DNA of 33,008 nucleotides from Acetobacter musti. Lineage in GTDB: Bacteria > Pseudomonadota > Alphaproteobacteria > Acetobacterales > Acetobacteraceae. Shown piece after piece: positions 1-7,562 of the stretch. The stretch is from positions 1 through 33,008 of the forward strand of contig NZ_WOTB01000037.1 of the NCBI RefSeq assembly GCF_011516835.1. Reading direction: 5' to 3'. Position 1 is the first letter of the stretch. Every line of letters begins with the position of its first letter. The translations under genes were made by a program, and so were the position numbers. The notes beneath the pieces were generated by a model. It searched no databases. It saw nothing but the letters and a program-made list of their open reading frames with translations, and was not told where the DNA came from.

Positions 1-1
1 A

Positions 2-178
2 GGCAAGGGCGTGAAGTTCCTGCGCGGCGGGCCGTGCTGTGTTCTTCAGCGCGGCGCCTATGAGATGGACGTGCCGTCCGGCACCCTGCTTGAAATCCGT
101 AATTATCCCCGCGCGGCACTCGACTTTCTGGCCCGGTGCCTCGAAGGTCACGGTTCATGGACCGTGGCGCGGGGCTAG
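2..178 (+). CDS. C-terminal end of an unrecognised protein (partial)
   Basis: An open plus-strand frame enters from before the window and ends at TAG 176-178, giving 58 residues. It begins GKGVKFLRGGPCC and ends HGSWTVARG. The residue mix is protein-like, and the stop overlaps the stop of the next, oppositely oriented gene (shared CTAG), a common compact convergent arrangement. No family is recognised from this fragment and no motif is clear beyond a Cys-Cys pair. It could in principle be a chance frame in GC-rich DNA, but the neat convergence of the two stops argues for a real gene end. Confidence 0.5.
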   Translation, partial: GKGVKFLRGGPCCVLQRGAYEMDVPSGTLLEIRNYPRAALDFLARCLEGHGSWTVARG

Positions 179-681
179 AACAGCCCCAGCTGCACGGCTG
201 GCGCGGCCGCGACCGGGGATACCGGCGCCACGCCGTGCTTCGCCATCAGGCGGCCCAGTTCCGCCTTCTCGCGCGCATTCTGATCTTCCCCGGCACGGCT
301 GGGCCCATGCCTCGACCAGAAGGTTCTCACGGACACGCTGGCCGATTTCCCGCTCCACGTCCGACCAGACAAAGCCGGGATCTCCCCAGCAGGGATGTCG
401 CGCGATCTGTCAAGGAAATCCCGTCGTGTCGCGGCGCTGTCGAACCATGTCTGAGCGAAGCCGTGCCGGTCATAATGAGCAATGAAGCCGAACATATTGC
501 TCAGACGCTTGTACAGGGACGCCGTGAATTTCCCGGCAGGCATTCCCTCGGCGATGAACCGCAGCATGGCGTTACCCAGCTTCGCTTTTTCCTCGACCGT
601 CGCCCATCTGGTCGGTTTCAGGAAAGCCGGATCGAGCGGCGGCGTGCGGATCCGCTCGCACAGGATCGGCACACCACTCAT
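175..681 (-). CDS. Conserved-looking plasmid protein with C-terminal QLGLF
   Basis: This 168-aa soluble protein has no recognised catalytic domain. It is the last gene of a minus-strand run and its ATG overlaps the stop of the preceding gene as ATGA (678-681), so the two are probably translationally coupled. The N-terminal half (TRWATVEEKAKLGNAMLRF) looks helical, and the middle is rich in Trp, Arg and Ser. The last five residues, 164-168, are QLGLF. That is one residue from the bacterial sliding-clamp (DnaN) binding consensus QL(S/D)LF, placed at the extreme C-terminus as in several clamp clients. Function is unknown; a clamp link is inference from the motif alone. Confidence 0.7.
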   Translation of the reverse strand: MSGVPILCERIRTPPLDPAFLKPTRWATVEEKAKLGNAMLRFIAEGMPAGKFTASLYKRLSNMFGFIAHYDRHGFAQTWFDSAATRRDFLDRSRDIPAGEIPALSGRTWSGKSASVSVRTFWSRHGPSRAGEDQNAREKAELGRLMAKHGVAPVSPVAAAPAVQLGLF

Positions 682-1067
682 GCGACCGGGCTCCGGTTCC
701 GATACCTGTTATGGAAACGGCTTACGTCCGGCAGATCCGGATATGTGCCGGGACCATTCCCTTCCAGTACCATCTGTTCGAGCAACCTCACGCTGAGATG
801 TGTCCTGCGCCCGTCCCGAAGACTGCGCATCACCGCAAGGTCTGATCGTCCGCTGATGTAACGGTCTTCCCACAGACCCGTCTGGGGATGGCGCGCGGCC
901 GCAGCCTGTGTGCCATTCAGGAATGCCTCCACGATCCAGCGTGAAGCGCGCTCCGGCCGGCCACGCTGGGGAGCCGGCAAATAGAAAATGGCGCCGACGG
1001 GCACGGTTCCCACCCGGAGAGGATTGTCGCTTCCCTGGAACGGGGACGTGTAATACTGCCGGTTCAT
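678..1067 (-). CDS. Small hypothetical backbone protein
   Basis: A 129-aa protein of unrecognised family. The ATG at 1067 has a strong Shine-Dalgarno (AAGGAG, 7 nt upstream) and overlaps the stop of the upstream gene by ATGA. Its own stop overlaps the next start in the same way, so it is the middle of a three-gene coupled set. Visible features are a segment GTVPVGAIFYLPAPQRG near residue 20 and Arg-rich surroundings; there is no signal peptide or membrane helix. Its position between ArdC and the QLGLF protein suggests a plasmid backbone role, but none can be named. Confidence 0.7.
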   Translation of the reverse strand: MNRQYYTSPFQGSDNPLRVGTVPVGAIFYLPAPQRGRPERASRWIVEAFLNGTQAAAARHPQTGLWEDRYISGRSDLAVMRSLRDGRRTHLSVRLLEQMVLEGNGPGTYPDLPDVSRFHNRYRNRSPVA

Positions 1068-1444
1068 GCCGCTTCTCCTTTTGTCTCAGAGCCTTTGTTC
1101 GCGCCGGACGCAGGACCGTTCAGGGCAAGCGTCTCGGCAGCGTCGCTCTCCACGGTCACGATCCATTTGTCCGTTCCGAGCGCACCGCTGCGATATGCGG
1201 TATCGAACCCGCGTGGTTTGCGGTCGCCCCGGCGGATATGCACGCCGATGGAGAACGACCGCCCGGGATGGTCAGTGGCGATCCTGTCGCCATAAAGCGT
1301 CACCGCCTTCGCGAGATCTGCCAGCGTACGGGCTTCGGTCATTCCCCGGTTTCCGAGGTGATTCATGGGCAGAGCGACCAGCACTTTGCCGGTGCCGGAA
1401 AGCCTGCGCACGGCAGGGGTCGCAATCAGAGCAAAGACAGGCAT
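1064..1444 (-). CDS. Small hypothetical backbone protein
   Basis: A 126-aa protein when started at the ATG at 1444 (MPVFALIATPAVRRL), which has GGAG about 8 nt upstream. Longer in-frame starts exist at 1456 and 1480 but lack a better ribosome site. The protein has a basic central segment (FSIGVHIRRGDRKPRGFD) and a C-terminal part GTDKWIVTVESDAAETLAL. No family is recognised. It follows ardC by 53 bp on the same strand and overlaps the next gene by ATGA, so it is probably in the same transcript. Confidence 0.65.
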   Translation of the reverse strand: MPVFALIATPAVRRLSGTGKVLVALPMNHLGNRGMTEARTLADLAKAVTLYGDRIATDHPGRSFSIGVHIRRGDRKPRGFDTAYRSGALGTDKWIVTVESDAAETLALNGPASGANKGSETKGEAA

Positions 1445-1497
1445 GACAGACTCCATCTGTAAAACACCCGTTTCGGGCATGTATTTTTCGGAAACAC

Positions 1498-2397
1498 TCA
1501 GGCCGCGTCCGCCATGTCCCCGATGGGCTGGCGGCGTGTCGATGTGTTGAAAATGTATTCGGCAGCGGCCGACGCGGCGCTCGCAGCTGTGAAAATCGCC
1601 CGCTTGTCCGCTTTCAGAAGATCAAGCCAGCTTCCAATGTAATCCGAGTGACGGACGGTCGGCTCGATCTGCAGTTCCGCACACACGAACGCTGACACCA
1701 TCTCGGCGACCAGTTCCTCGGCGGCATAGGCGCGGTCTCCGAACCGTTTTCCGAATGTGCGGGCCAGCCGTTTTTTCGATCCCGTCCAGTGCCCTATTTC
1801 GTGAAACACCGTGCGATACCAGTCAATTTGTGCGAAATAGGATTGCTGTGGCGGAACGCGGATATAGTCCGGATCAGGCACATAAAACGCCTTATCGCCC
1901 CCTACCCGGATGTCCGCCCCGGTGTCGCGCATCAGCGCTTCAGCCTGCGGCACAATCTCGCGCTCGGGCAACGGTGTGGGCGCATCCCCCATGCCTTCCG
2001 GCAGGTTCTCGCACTGGTCCACATTGAACACCGTAAAGCGCTTCAGGAACGGAATCGTCCGGGGATCGTCGGATCCTGCTTCCGACTTCGGCGTGAAGCG
2101 GTCGGCATAGAAAACCGTCGTTCCATGCTCGTCTTTTCTGACATTCCCGCCCTCGGCCAGCGCCTGCCGGAATGTCAGCCATTTCTGCGTGGAGAACCCC
2201 TGCATTTCAACTGCCCCCCACAACATCAGGATGTTGATTCCGGAATAGGCGCGGCCCGTCGAAGCATTACGGGGCAGGGCTACACCGCATTTCGAGCGGC
2301 TCCACGGGCACACCCACGGCACGCTGCCATTCTCAAGCTCGCGGATGATCCGGTCTGTTACGGTCTGATGGATGTCAGTGCGTTCGGTTCTGGCCAT
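1498..2397 (-). CDS. ardC: ArdC-family antirestriction protein
   Basis: This 299-aa protein has the ArdC layout: an N-terminal ssDNA-binding-type domain (residues 1-130, beginning MARTERTDIHQTVTDRII and including GRAYSGINILMLW) followed by a zincin-like metallopeptidase domain with FHEIGHWTG (HEIGH at 199-203) and a downstream AAEELVAEM that would supply the third metal ligand. ArdC proteins protect plasmid DNA entering a new host, including single-stranded transfer DNA, from restriction. The start at 2397 is chosen because GGGAG lies 7 nt upstream; the longer frame back to 2442 has no such site. It lies in the minus-strand backbone operon with the DUF3085 protein. Family assignment is firm from motif and layout; the antirestriction role is family knowledge. 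Confidence 0.9.
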   Translation of the reverse strand: MARTERTDIHQTVTDRIIRELENGSVPWVCPWSRSKCGVALPRNASTGRAYSGINILMLWGAVEMQGFSTQKWLTFRQALAEGGNVRKDEHGTTVFYADRFTPKSEAGSDDPRTIPFLKRFTVFNVDQCENLPEGMGDAPTPLPEREIVPQAEALMRDTGADIRVGGDKAFYVPDPDYIRVPPQQSYFAQIDWYRTVFHEIGHWTGSKKRLARTFGKRFGDRAYAAEELVAEMVSAFVCAELQIEPTVRHSDYIGSWLDLLKADKRAIFTAASAASAAAEYIFNTSTRRQPIGDMADAA

Positions 2398-2469
2398 GAT
2401 CTGTCTCCCGAAAATGCAAAGGCCGCCCCGAAGGACGGCCATTCTCTGCTACGGATGGGCGGACGGGTT

Positions 2470-2631
2470 TCATCCGAGATCGAGCACCCCGGTCGTGGGA
2501 TCCAGGAACAGGTCCGGAAGCACGAGAGCGACGACCAGGGCGAGCGTCCAGAGGAGCACGAGCCCGAGAAACCTGATGATTTCCACGGCGGGATGGGGTT
2601 GAGGTGGAGAGACGGTGCGGTCCTGAGCCAT
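2470..2631 (-). CDS. 53-aa single-pass membrane protein
   Basis: A small gene of 53 residues starting at ATG 2631 with AAAGGA about 7 nt upstream. The N-terminal 19 residues are polar and Pro-rich (MAQDRTVSPPQPHPAVEII). One strongly hydrophobic helix follows, about residues 21-42 (FLGLVLLWTLALVVALVL), then a short acidic tail ending GVLDLG. A longer frame to 2919 exists, but its extra N-terminus is an Arg/Lys-rich translation of a structured repeat and a polypurine tract, so it is not accepted. It sits between the DUF3085 gene and ardC on the same strand. Function unknown; a small inner-membrane protein of the plasmid operon. Confidence 0.6.
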   Translation of the reverse strand: MAQDRTVSPPQPHPAVEIIRFLGLVLLWTLALVVALVLPDLFLDPTTGVLDLG

Positions 2632-2693
2632 TGTCCAGATCCTTTTTTCTGGCGTTTCTGACCCTTTCCGGCGACCGCTGGTCAGACTGACGG

Positions 2694-2767
2694 GCAAGGG
2701 CGCCGCGCAGCGGCGGGATCGGCCAGGCCCGCAGCGAAGCGAGGACACATGCCGACCCACCCCTTGC
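2694..2767 (-). repeat. Structured intergenic element, copy A
   Basis: This 74-bp element is 71/74 identical to copy B at 12186-12259 and shares both ends with copy C at 17530-17611. It is bounded by GCAAGGG (2694-2700) and CCCTTGC (2761-2767), which pair as an outer stem. Inside is a 6-bp hairpin CGCCGC-GCA-GCGGCG (2701-2715) and a second arm closed by TCGGC (2719-2723) and GCCGA (2751-2755). It lies 5' of the 53-aa membrane protein gene, after the DUF3085 gene. No T-run follows, so a simple intrinsic terminator is unlikely. Role unknown. Confidence 0.75.
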
Positions 2768-2843
2768 GCGGCAGGCTGAACTGTGGTGCCGATCCTCTTT
2801 TCCGTTTCCTTCCCTTCCTTTCTTAGATTTTCCTCTTCTTTTC

Positions 2844-3311
2844 TTACCGCGAAGGCCCCTTCCCTTTCGTGCCTGACGGGCTGGCACGGGGCTTTTTTGC
2901 TGGTGCGAGGAAGGGACATCGGATCTGTGTCGGGGACACGTCGATCCAGAAGCGACCGCGCGCGGTCGCCTCAGGCGCCTTGCGGATAGTCCCGGCAGAC
3001 AGGAATTCCGCGCCATCATCCCCGCCAAAAGACGCACGTTTCACGTCGTACCAGTCCTCGGGAGAGGCTTGCGGATCCGCCTCTCTGGCGTAGGCGACAA
3101 GGTTCACCTCACCGTTGTCGCCAGGGCTCGGATAACCATTCGACATCAGATAGATCCCCTGGTCGCCCACCAGCATGAGACCAGCAGGGATCTTCGTCCG
3201 GTCAATGTCCTCGCTTGTCGGACGTCGCGTCTTCACCCCGGGACGGAGGCAGGCGGGGAGATAGAGCTGATCGACGATCGCCGTACGGAATGCCTCATGA
3301 TCGCAGCACAC
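2844..3311 (-). CDS. DUF3085-family plasmid protein
   Basis: A 155-aa protein whose core (IPAGLMLVGDQGIYLMSNG at about residues 41-59, then LVAYAREADP at 71-80) matches what I recall of DUF3085, small proteins common on alphaproteobacterial plasmids. Their function is unknown. The frame opens at GTG 3311, just two codons after an in-frame stop, and no good ribosome site is visible. The family normally seems to have about 10-15 more residues at the N-terminus. The 5' end lies next to the junction with the IS-bearing accessory region, so this copy may have lost its native start. The C-terminal 40 residues are basic and low-complexity. Confidence 0.7.
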   Translation of the reverse strand: MCCDHEAFRTAIVDQLYLPACLRPGVKTRRPTSEDIDRTKIPAGLMLVGDQGIYLMSNGYPSPGDNGEVNLVAYAREADPQASPEDWYDVKRASFGGDDGAEFLSAGTIRKAPEATARGRFWIDVSPTQIRCPFLAPAKKPRASPSGTKGKGPSR

Positions 3312-3480
3312 ATCTCAGGGTGCACCGGACGGCAGCCTCACTGCGAAAAAAGAGTCAGCGCCCCGCAGGATCGGACGCCGATGCGGCGGAGTGAAGTCGA
3401 AGCTTCATACCGTCCGTCATGGTGTGGGACGTTCCATTGCCGGATATGGACAGCGCTACAGGGGCGCGCCCCTCTTCGGG

Positions 3481-3585
3481 AAACCAAGGGACTGGCGTCG
3501 TATCGCAACGCGTTATGAGCGCTGCGCCCATACGTTCTTCTCAGCCATCTGCCTCGCGGCGACCGTTATCTTCTGGATGCCGTAA
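3481..3585 (+). pseudogene. C-terminal remnant of an IS5-family transposase
   Basis: The plus strand encodes about 34 residues running DWRRIATRYERCAHTFFSA and ending in a hydrophobic ICLAATVIFWMP before a stop at 3585. This is the characteristic end of IS5-family (IS427/IS1031-type) transposases, where R-I-A-T-R-Y-D-K is followed by a Thr-Phe and hydrophobic helix. The rest of the transposase is missing; only short out-of-frame traces are visible upstream. The remnant sits directly before the siderophore-receptor promoter, so it marks the left junction of that cargo. The 3312-3480 stretch holds nothing else recognisable. Confidence 0.7.
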
Positions 3586-3665
3586 AGAATCCCGAGCGTG
3601 GACATACTTCGTAATGAGTTGGTTTCTTTTCGTTTTGTTTTCGAACTGCTACCAGCCCCCAAGAT

Positions 3666-3684
3666 GATAATAATTATCATGATC
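3666..3684. promoter_or_regulatory. Fur box upstream of the TonB-dependent receptor
   Basis: GATAATAATTATCATGATC matches 16 of 19 positions of the classical Fur box (GATAATGATAATCATTATC). It ends 21 bp before the chosen start of the receptor gene, and its GATAAT could also serve as the -10 hexamer. Fur with Fe(II) would repress transcription when iron is sufficient. Translated in frame it gives a run of Ile and Met, which shows that starts upstream of it are not real. Confidence 0.8.
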
Positions 3685-3705
3685 ATTTGTGAAGGGATCG
3701 TCGAG

Positions 3706-6087
3706 GTGACACTACGCAGTGTGACACATTACGGAGTTACCGCTCTTCTTGCCTCGACATTTCTTGTCGCGACCGACTCACTGCCGGCGTACGCGACAGA
3801 ACCGCAGAATGAGACTTCGGCTCATAAAAAAGCTGCGGCTCATCAGAACACAGCAAAGAAGCGTGCAGAACATGCTCAAAGCAAGGACCTGAATACTTTC
3901 AGTAAAAACAAAGAGAATACGACGGAAAACATCATCGTCCGATCGCACAGGTGGGAGAAGGGAAGTTATACTGCACCGGAAACGAGCGCCTCAACCGGAC
4001 TGCCGTTGAGCCTGCGAGAAACTCCACAGACAGTTACAGTCGTGACACGACAGATCATGGATGACCAGCAGATCAACAGTCTCGACGATATCCTGAACAC
4101 AACGCCGGGCGTCACGTCCTACGCGAACGACAATGCAGGCAGAACCACTTACAGGGCTCGCGGATTTAATATAACGAACTATAAAATTGATGGCATGCAG
4201 ATCGACGCGTCCACGAGTTTCGGCGGTGTAGGTTCTTCAATGAATATGGATCTTTACGATAATGCCCAGATCGTGAGAGGCGCGAACGGCCTTCTGGGCG
4301 GGACGGGGGATCCGTCTGCAACTATCTACCTGCAGCGCAAAGCCCCGCAGAAGGAATTTTCCGCCAATGGTCTTCTGCGGCTGGGTAACTGGAACGAACA
4401 CCGCGTTATGGCGGATGTGAACACGCCCCTTAATCATTCAGGCACAATCCGAAGCCGTTATGTTTTTACGTGGGATGATACTGACACGTTTCGGGTCCGT
4501 GAGCATGTGAATCGCGTTGGTGCGCTTGCGAGTTTCGCCGCAGATCTGTCTTCGAGAGACACAGTGAATTTCGGCTTTCAGTATGAAAGAACCCGAAACG
4601 ACGGGGCATCCTGGGGTACTAACGTGCCGATCTGGTATGCGGACGGCACCAGAACGCATCTCCCGCGCGGTACCAATCCCGTAGCGGACTGGAGCCAGGC
4701 CACACGCGGTCAATATACGGCATTCATCAATTACGACCATGACTTCTCGGCAGGGTGGCACCTCAAGGTCGGCTATATGCGAACACAGGGAAGTTCCTAC
4801 AACGATCTTGGTGTCGCAAAAATCAATAACGCAGCAAAGAACGTTGGTGGATACGCTGGTTTCTGGAACCAGGACGGGACCGGAGCCTATCTGAATGCGC
4901 TGCATGCGGAATATGCCGATGCCCGTGACAATGCCGATGTCCATATTTCCGGACCTCTGCACGCCTTTGGACGTGAGCATCAACTCGTATTCGGCTTCAA
5001 TGGCTATAATGATGTGCTGACCCAATATACGTTCAGCAAGGCACTCGGTAACTGCGATATAGCAGGCGTGACTCCCTATAACGCCTGTCAGTATCGTGCA
5101 GCCGGTCTTCCTATCGACAATTGGCAAACCTGGGATGGTTCCTACCCGCACTTCGCGACCCATCGAACTCATGCGCGCGAAGTCGATGTCACACGTAACT
5201 ACGGCGCGTATGCATCAGGGCGCTTCATTCTTGTGAAAGGACTTTCGCTCATTCTTGGGGGGCGCATAAGCACCTACGAAGCCTATAGCGGTACTTACGA
5301 TACCCAAAATCGGTATTCGGGTGCCACAGGCACGGGCCGTCAGAATGCTGTCCTGACCCCTTATGCGGGCATGGTATATGATTTCACATCGACGATGTCA
5401 GTCTATGGAAGTTACACGAATATCTATACACCGCAGTCGAGCCTGCGAGATGCTGACAACCGGCCACTCGATCCTGTGATGGGAAAAAGCTACGAGACAG
5501 GTCTGAAAGGAACATTTTTCAGACAGCGCCTCAATGCGTCTCTTGCATTCTATCTGAACAGACAAAGCAATGTCGCCGAAGCCACGGGGGAAACCAATCC
5601 GACGACCGGCGAGTCGATCTATCGGTCAATCAACGGAGTGAAGACAGAAGGCATAGATCTGGACGCCTCGGGTGAACTACTACCGGGCTGGAACGTGTTT
5701 TTCGGATACAGCTATCTTCATGAAAAAGGTCTGAGTTATCGTCAGGATCCCCATCATCTCGTTCGTCTGACCACAAGCTATACCTTCCCCGGCATGCTGC
5801 GACACCTGACGGTGGGAGGCGGGATATCAGGCCAGACGAACACCGAATGGACCAGCAGCCCGGGACGTCCTTTGGGAAATGGAAAGTATGATACATCCAA
5901 CCTTCGTGTCGGTGGGTACACGCTGATCAATCTCATGGCACGATATCGTGCGACGAAATGGCTTGATATCGCCGGAAACATCACGAATCTTACAAACAAG
6001 ACCTATGTCCGTCAGGCCGGATTTTATGATGGTATGATCTTTGGTGAGCCCCGGACATTCAATTTTACAATTCGCGGTCATTACTGA
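3706..6087 (+). CDS. TonB-dependent siderophore receptor
   Basis: An outer-membrane ferric-siderophore receptor of 793 residues. The start chosen is GTG 3706, preceded by GAAGGG 9 nt upstream; it places the Fur box in the leader and gives a signal peptide ending LPAYA|TEPQ (about residue 30). A polar linker follows, then a TonB-box-like ENIIVRSH, the plug domain (ETPQTVTVVTRQIMDDQQ, NTTPGVTSYANDN, YRARGF, KIDGMQ, then AQIVRGANGLLGG) and a 22-strand-type barrel ending in TFNFTIRGHY. Overall it resembles the FpvA/FhuE-type siderophore group. There is no N-terminal signalling (STN) domain and no sigma/anti-sigma pair nearby, so control is probably Fur alone. It is transcribed opposite to the plasmid backbone, is visibly less GC-rich, and is flanked by IS5-family relics, all signs of acquired cargo. 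The siderophore cannot be named. Confidence 0.93.
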   Translation: MTLRSVTHYGVTALLASTFLVATDSLPAYATEPQNETSAHKKAAAHQNTAKKRAEHAQSKDLNTFSKNKENTTENIIVRSHRWEKGSYTAPETSASTGLPLSLRETPQTVTVVTRQIMDDQQINSLDDILNTTPGVTSYANDNAGRTTYRARGFNITNYKIDGMQIDASTSFGGVGSSMNMDLYDNAQIVRGANGLLGGTGDPSATIYLQRKAPQKEFSANGLLRLGNWNEHRVMADVNTPLNHSGTIRSRYVFTWDDTDTFRVREHVNRVGALASFAADLSSRDTVNFGFQYERTRNDGASWGTNVPIWYADGTRTHLPRGTNPVADWSQATRGQYTAFINYDHDFSAGWHLKVGYMRTQGSSYNDLGVAKINNAAKNVGGYAGFWNQDGTGAYLNALHAEYADARDNADVHISGPLHAFGREHQLVFGFNGYNDVLTQYTFSKALGNCDIAGVTPYNACQYRAAGLPIDNWQTWDGSYPHFATHRTHAREVDVTRNYGAYASGRFILVKGLSLILGGRISTYEAYSGTYDTQNRYSGATGTGRQNAVLTPYAGMVYDFTSTMSVYGSYTNIYTPQSSLRDADNRPLDPVMGKSYETGLKGTFFRQRLNASLAFYLNRQSNVAEATGETNPTTGESIYRSINGVKTEGIDLDASGELLPGWNVFFGYSYLHEKGLSYRQDPHHLVRLTTSYTFPGMLRHLTVGGGISGQTNTEWTSSPGRPLGNGKYDTSNLRVGGYTLINLMARYRATKWLDIAGNITNLTNKTYVRQAGFYDGMIFGEPRTFNFTIRGHY

Positions 6088-6140
6088 CCAAAAACGGCAT
6101 GCCCCGCATAGGCCGCTCCATCCGGAACTTTGTGTCCTGC

Positions 6141-6996
6141 GGCATGTCGTCAGTTAAGCCCGATGATAGCGGAGACGAGTTGCATGGCCGCGATAAAGGT
6201 TGACTTCAGCTTGTCGTAGCGTGTCGCTACGCCTCCGAACTGCTTTAGTCTGACGGAGAGGCGTTCAATGATGTTTCTGTTTTTGTAGAGCTGGGAGCTG
6301 ATTTTCCGTGGATTGCGACGGCTTCTTCTTGAGGGAATGGCTACTGTAATCTGCCGCTCTTTGAGTTTTTTGATGAATGGATCGGCATCATCGGCCTTAT
6401 CGGCGATAAAGGCTTTGGGCTCGACTTCATCCAGCAGCGGTTCTGCTTCAGTGATATCCGCTCTTTGCCCAGGCGTCAGGGAAAGAATCGCTGCTTTTCC
6501 TGACGCGTCGACAACAGCGTGGATTTTCGTGGTCAGTCCGCGACGGGACCGTCCGATGGCCTGATCTGTGCCCCTTTTTTTACGGGTGCCCGCGCTGTGT
6601 TGGTGGGCCCGGCCAATTGTGCTGTTGATCATCATGTATTCGTTGTCGTGATCAGAGGCCAGATGCCGGAAAATCCGCTCGATCACACCGCTTTCGCACC
6701 AGCGACGCAGCCGCCGGTGCACGTTCTTCCAGTCCCCGAACCGGGCGGGCAGGTCACGCCAGGGAATGCCTGCGCGATAACGATACAGCACGGCTTCAAC
6801 AAACAGGTGGTTATCGGCGGCCGTGCCACAGACATGACCTTCGCGGACCGGGAGAAGATCCTTTATCCGCTCCCACTAACCATCGCTCAGACCACACCGA
6901 CGCATCTATATATCTCCCCGAAAAACAGGGAGAAAACATCGCAGATCAAACGGGAGTACAAGTCTCATGGCGCCGGGTACTGACTGACGACACGCC
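6141..6996 (-). mobile_element. IS5-family element (IS427/IS1031-like), copy 1, dead
   Basis: An 856-bp insertion sequence. The left end GGCATGTCGTCAGTTAA (6141-6157) is matched in inverted orientation by ACTGACGACACGCC at the right end (6983-6996), about 13 of 14 paired positions. It contains one inactivated minus-strand transposase gene. A CTG occurs close outside each end, but the exact target duplication is not certain. It lies immediately 3' of the TonB-dependent receptor. Confidence 0.85.
6150..6905 (-). pseudogene. IS5-family transposase, inactivated
   Basis: The reading frame starts at ATG 6905 (MRRCGLSDG) but codon 10 is TAG where the related copy at 22437 has CAG (DDQWERIKDLLP), so the product is cut at once. 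The remaining open part, 6150-6791, encodes 213 residues. It has a second lesion: the first catalytic Asp of the DDE triad (MIDST in the intact relative) is Asn here (MINST, residue 56). The orfA and orfB frames, normally joined by -1 frameshifting at an A-rich slip site, are fused here by a run of seven A before GGGG near 6577-6587. Two independent lesions make it non-functional. Confidence 0.88.
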
Positions 6997-7111
6997 CTGG
7001 CGCAAGAGTTCCTGCAACATACTGAAAACCGTGCGGAGTATCAGAGGTATAAACAGCGCAGCCGTAGCGTTCAAAAAGAAAACAAGCGAAGAAAAGACGG
7101 TCCGATCACGT

Positions 7112-7561
7112 TTACGGGAGAGGGGCGCCCGGCAGTTTTCCAAAGGGATTGACCACCACGAGTCCAGGCAACTGAAAATGCCGCACATTCCGGGTCAGGA
7201 CGGTCAGGCCATGAACGCGGGCCGTCGCGGCAATCGTCAGGTCGCCCATTTGTGGATCATGTCCACGCGCCCGGACCTGATCGGTCAGTATTCCCAGCGC
7301 CTGCGACACAGGCAGATCGACCGGCAATATCCGCCGTGCGTAGAGATGCACGAGCGTCGCCAGCCATTCCCCCAGCCGTCCGGCTTTCGCCTCATGCCCT
7401 GCGCGTTTCACCTTCTCGATCCCGGCGATGATCTCCGCAACGGTGATGACGCTGAGAAACAGACGATCGCTGTTCGCATCCATCCAGTGGCGCAGTTCGG
7501 GGCTGGCGACCTTTTTCGACGGGGCAGACTCTGAAATGACGTTCGTATCGAGCAGATACAC
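7112..7561 (-). CDS. vapC: VapC-type PIN-domain toxin
   Basis: A 149-aa PIN-domain ribonuclease, the toxin of a type II toxin-antitoxin pair. Visible PIN residues are D5 (YLLDTNVISE), E43 (VAEIIAGIE) and D107 (GDLTIAATAR), with a fourth-position N125 in LTRNVRHF. VapC toxins cut tRNA or rRNA and stop translation when the antitoxin is lost. The start is GTG 7561, one base after the stop of the antitoxin gene, so translation is coupled. The pairing with a Phd/YefM-type rather than AbrB-type antitoxin is a known mix. The pair lies in the accessory region beside the dead IS5 copy and is probably a plasmid-stability module. Confidence 0.9.
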   Translation of the reverse strand: MYLLDTNVISESAPSKKVASPELRHWMDANSDRLFLSVITVAEIIAGIEKVKRAGHEAKAGRLGEWLATLVHLYARRILPVDLPVSQALGILTDQVRARGHDPQMGDLTIAATARVHGLTVLTRNVRHFQLPGLVVVNPFGKLPGAPLP

Positions 7562-7562
7562 G

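Noticed and set aside
2868..2898. Hairpin CGTGCC/GGCACG followed by six T on the plus strand
   Set aside because: It would terminate plus-strand transcription, but no plus-strand gene precedes it; it lies in the coding end of the DUF3085 gene.
2632..3037. Arg/Lys-rich minus-strand frames extending the 53-aa membrane protein gene
   Set aside because: They translate structured element A and the polypurine tract; the conserved-looking part begins at 2631 with its own ribosome site.
3069..3667. Several plus-strand frames before the TonB receptor
   Set aside because: They are antisense to the DUF3085 gene or run through the transposase relic in wrong frames.
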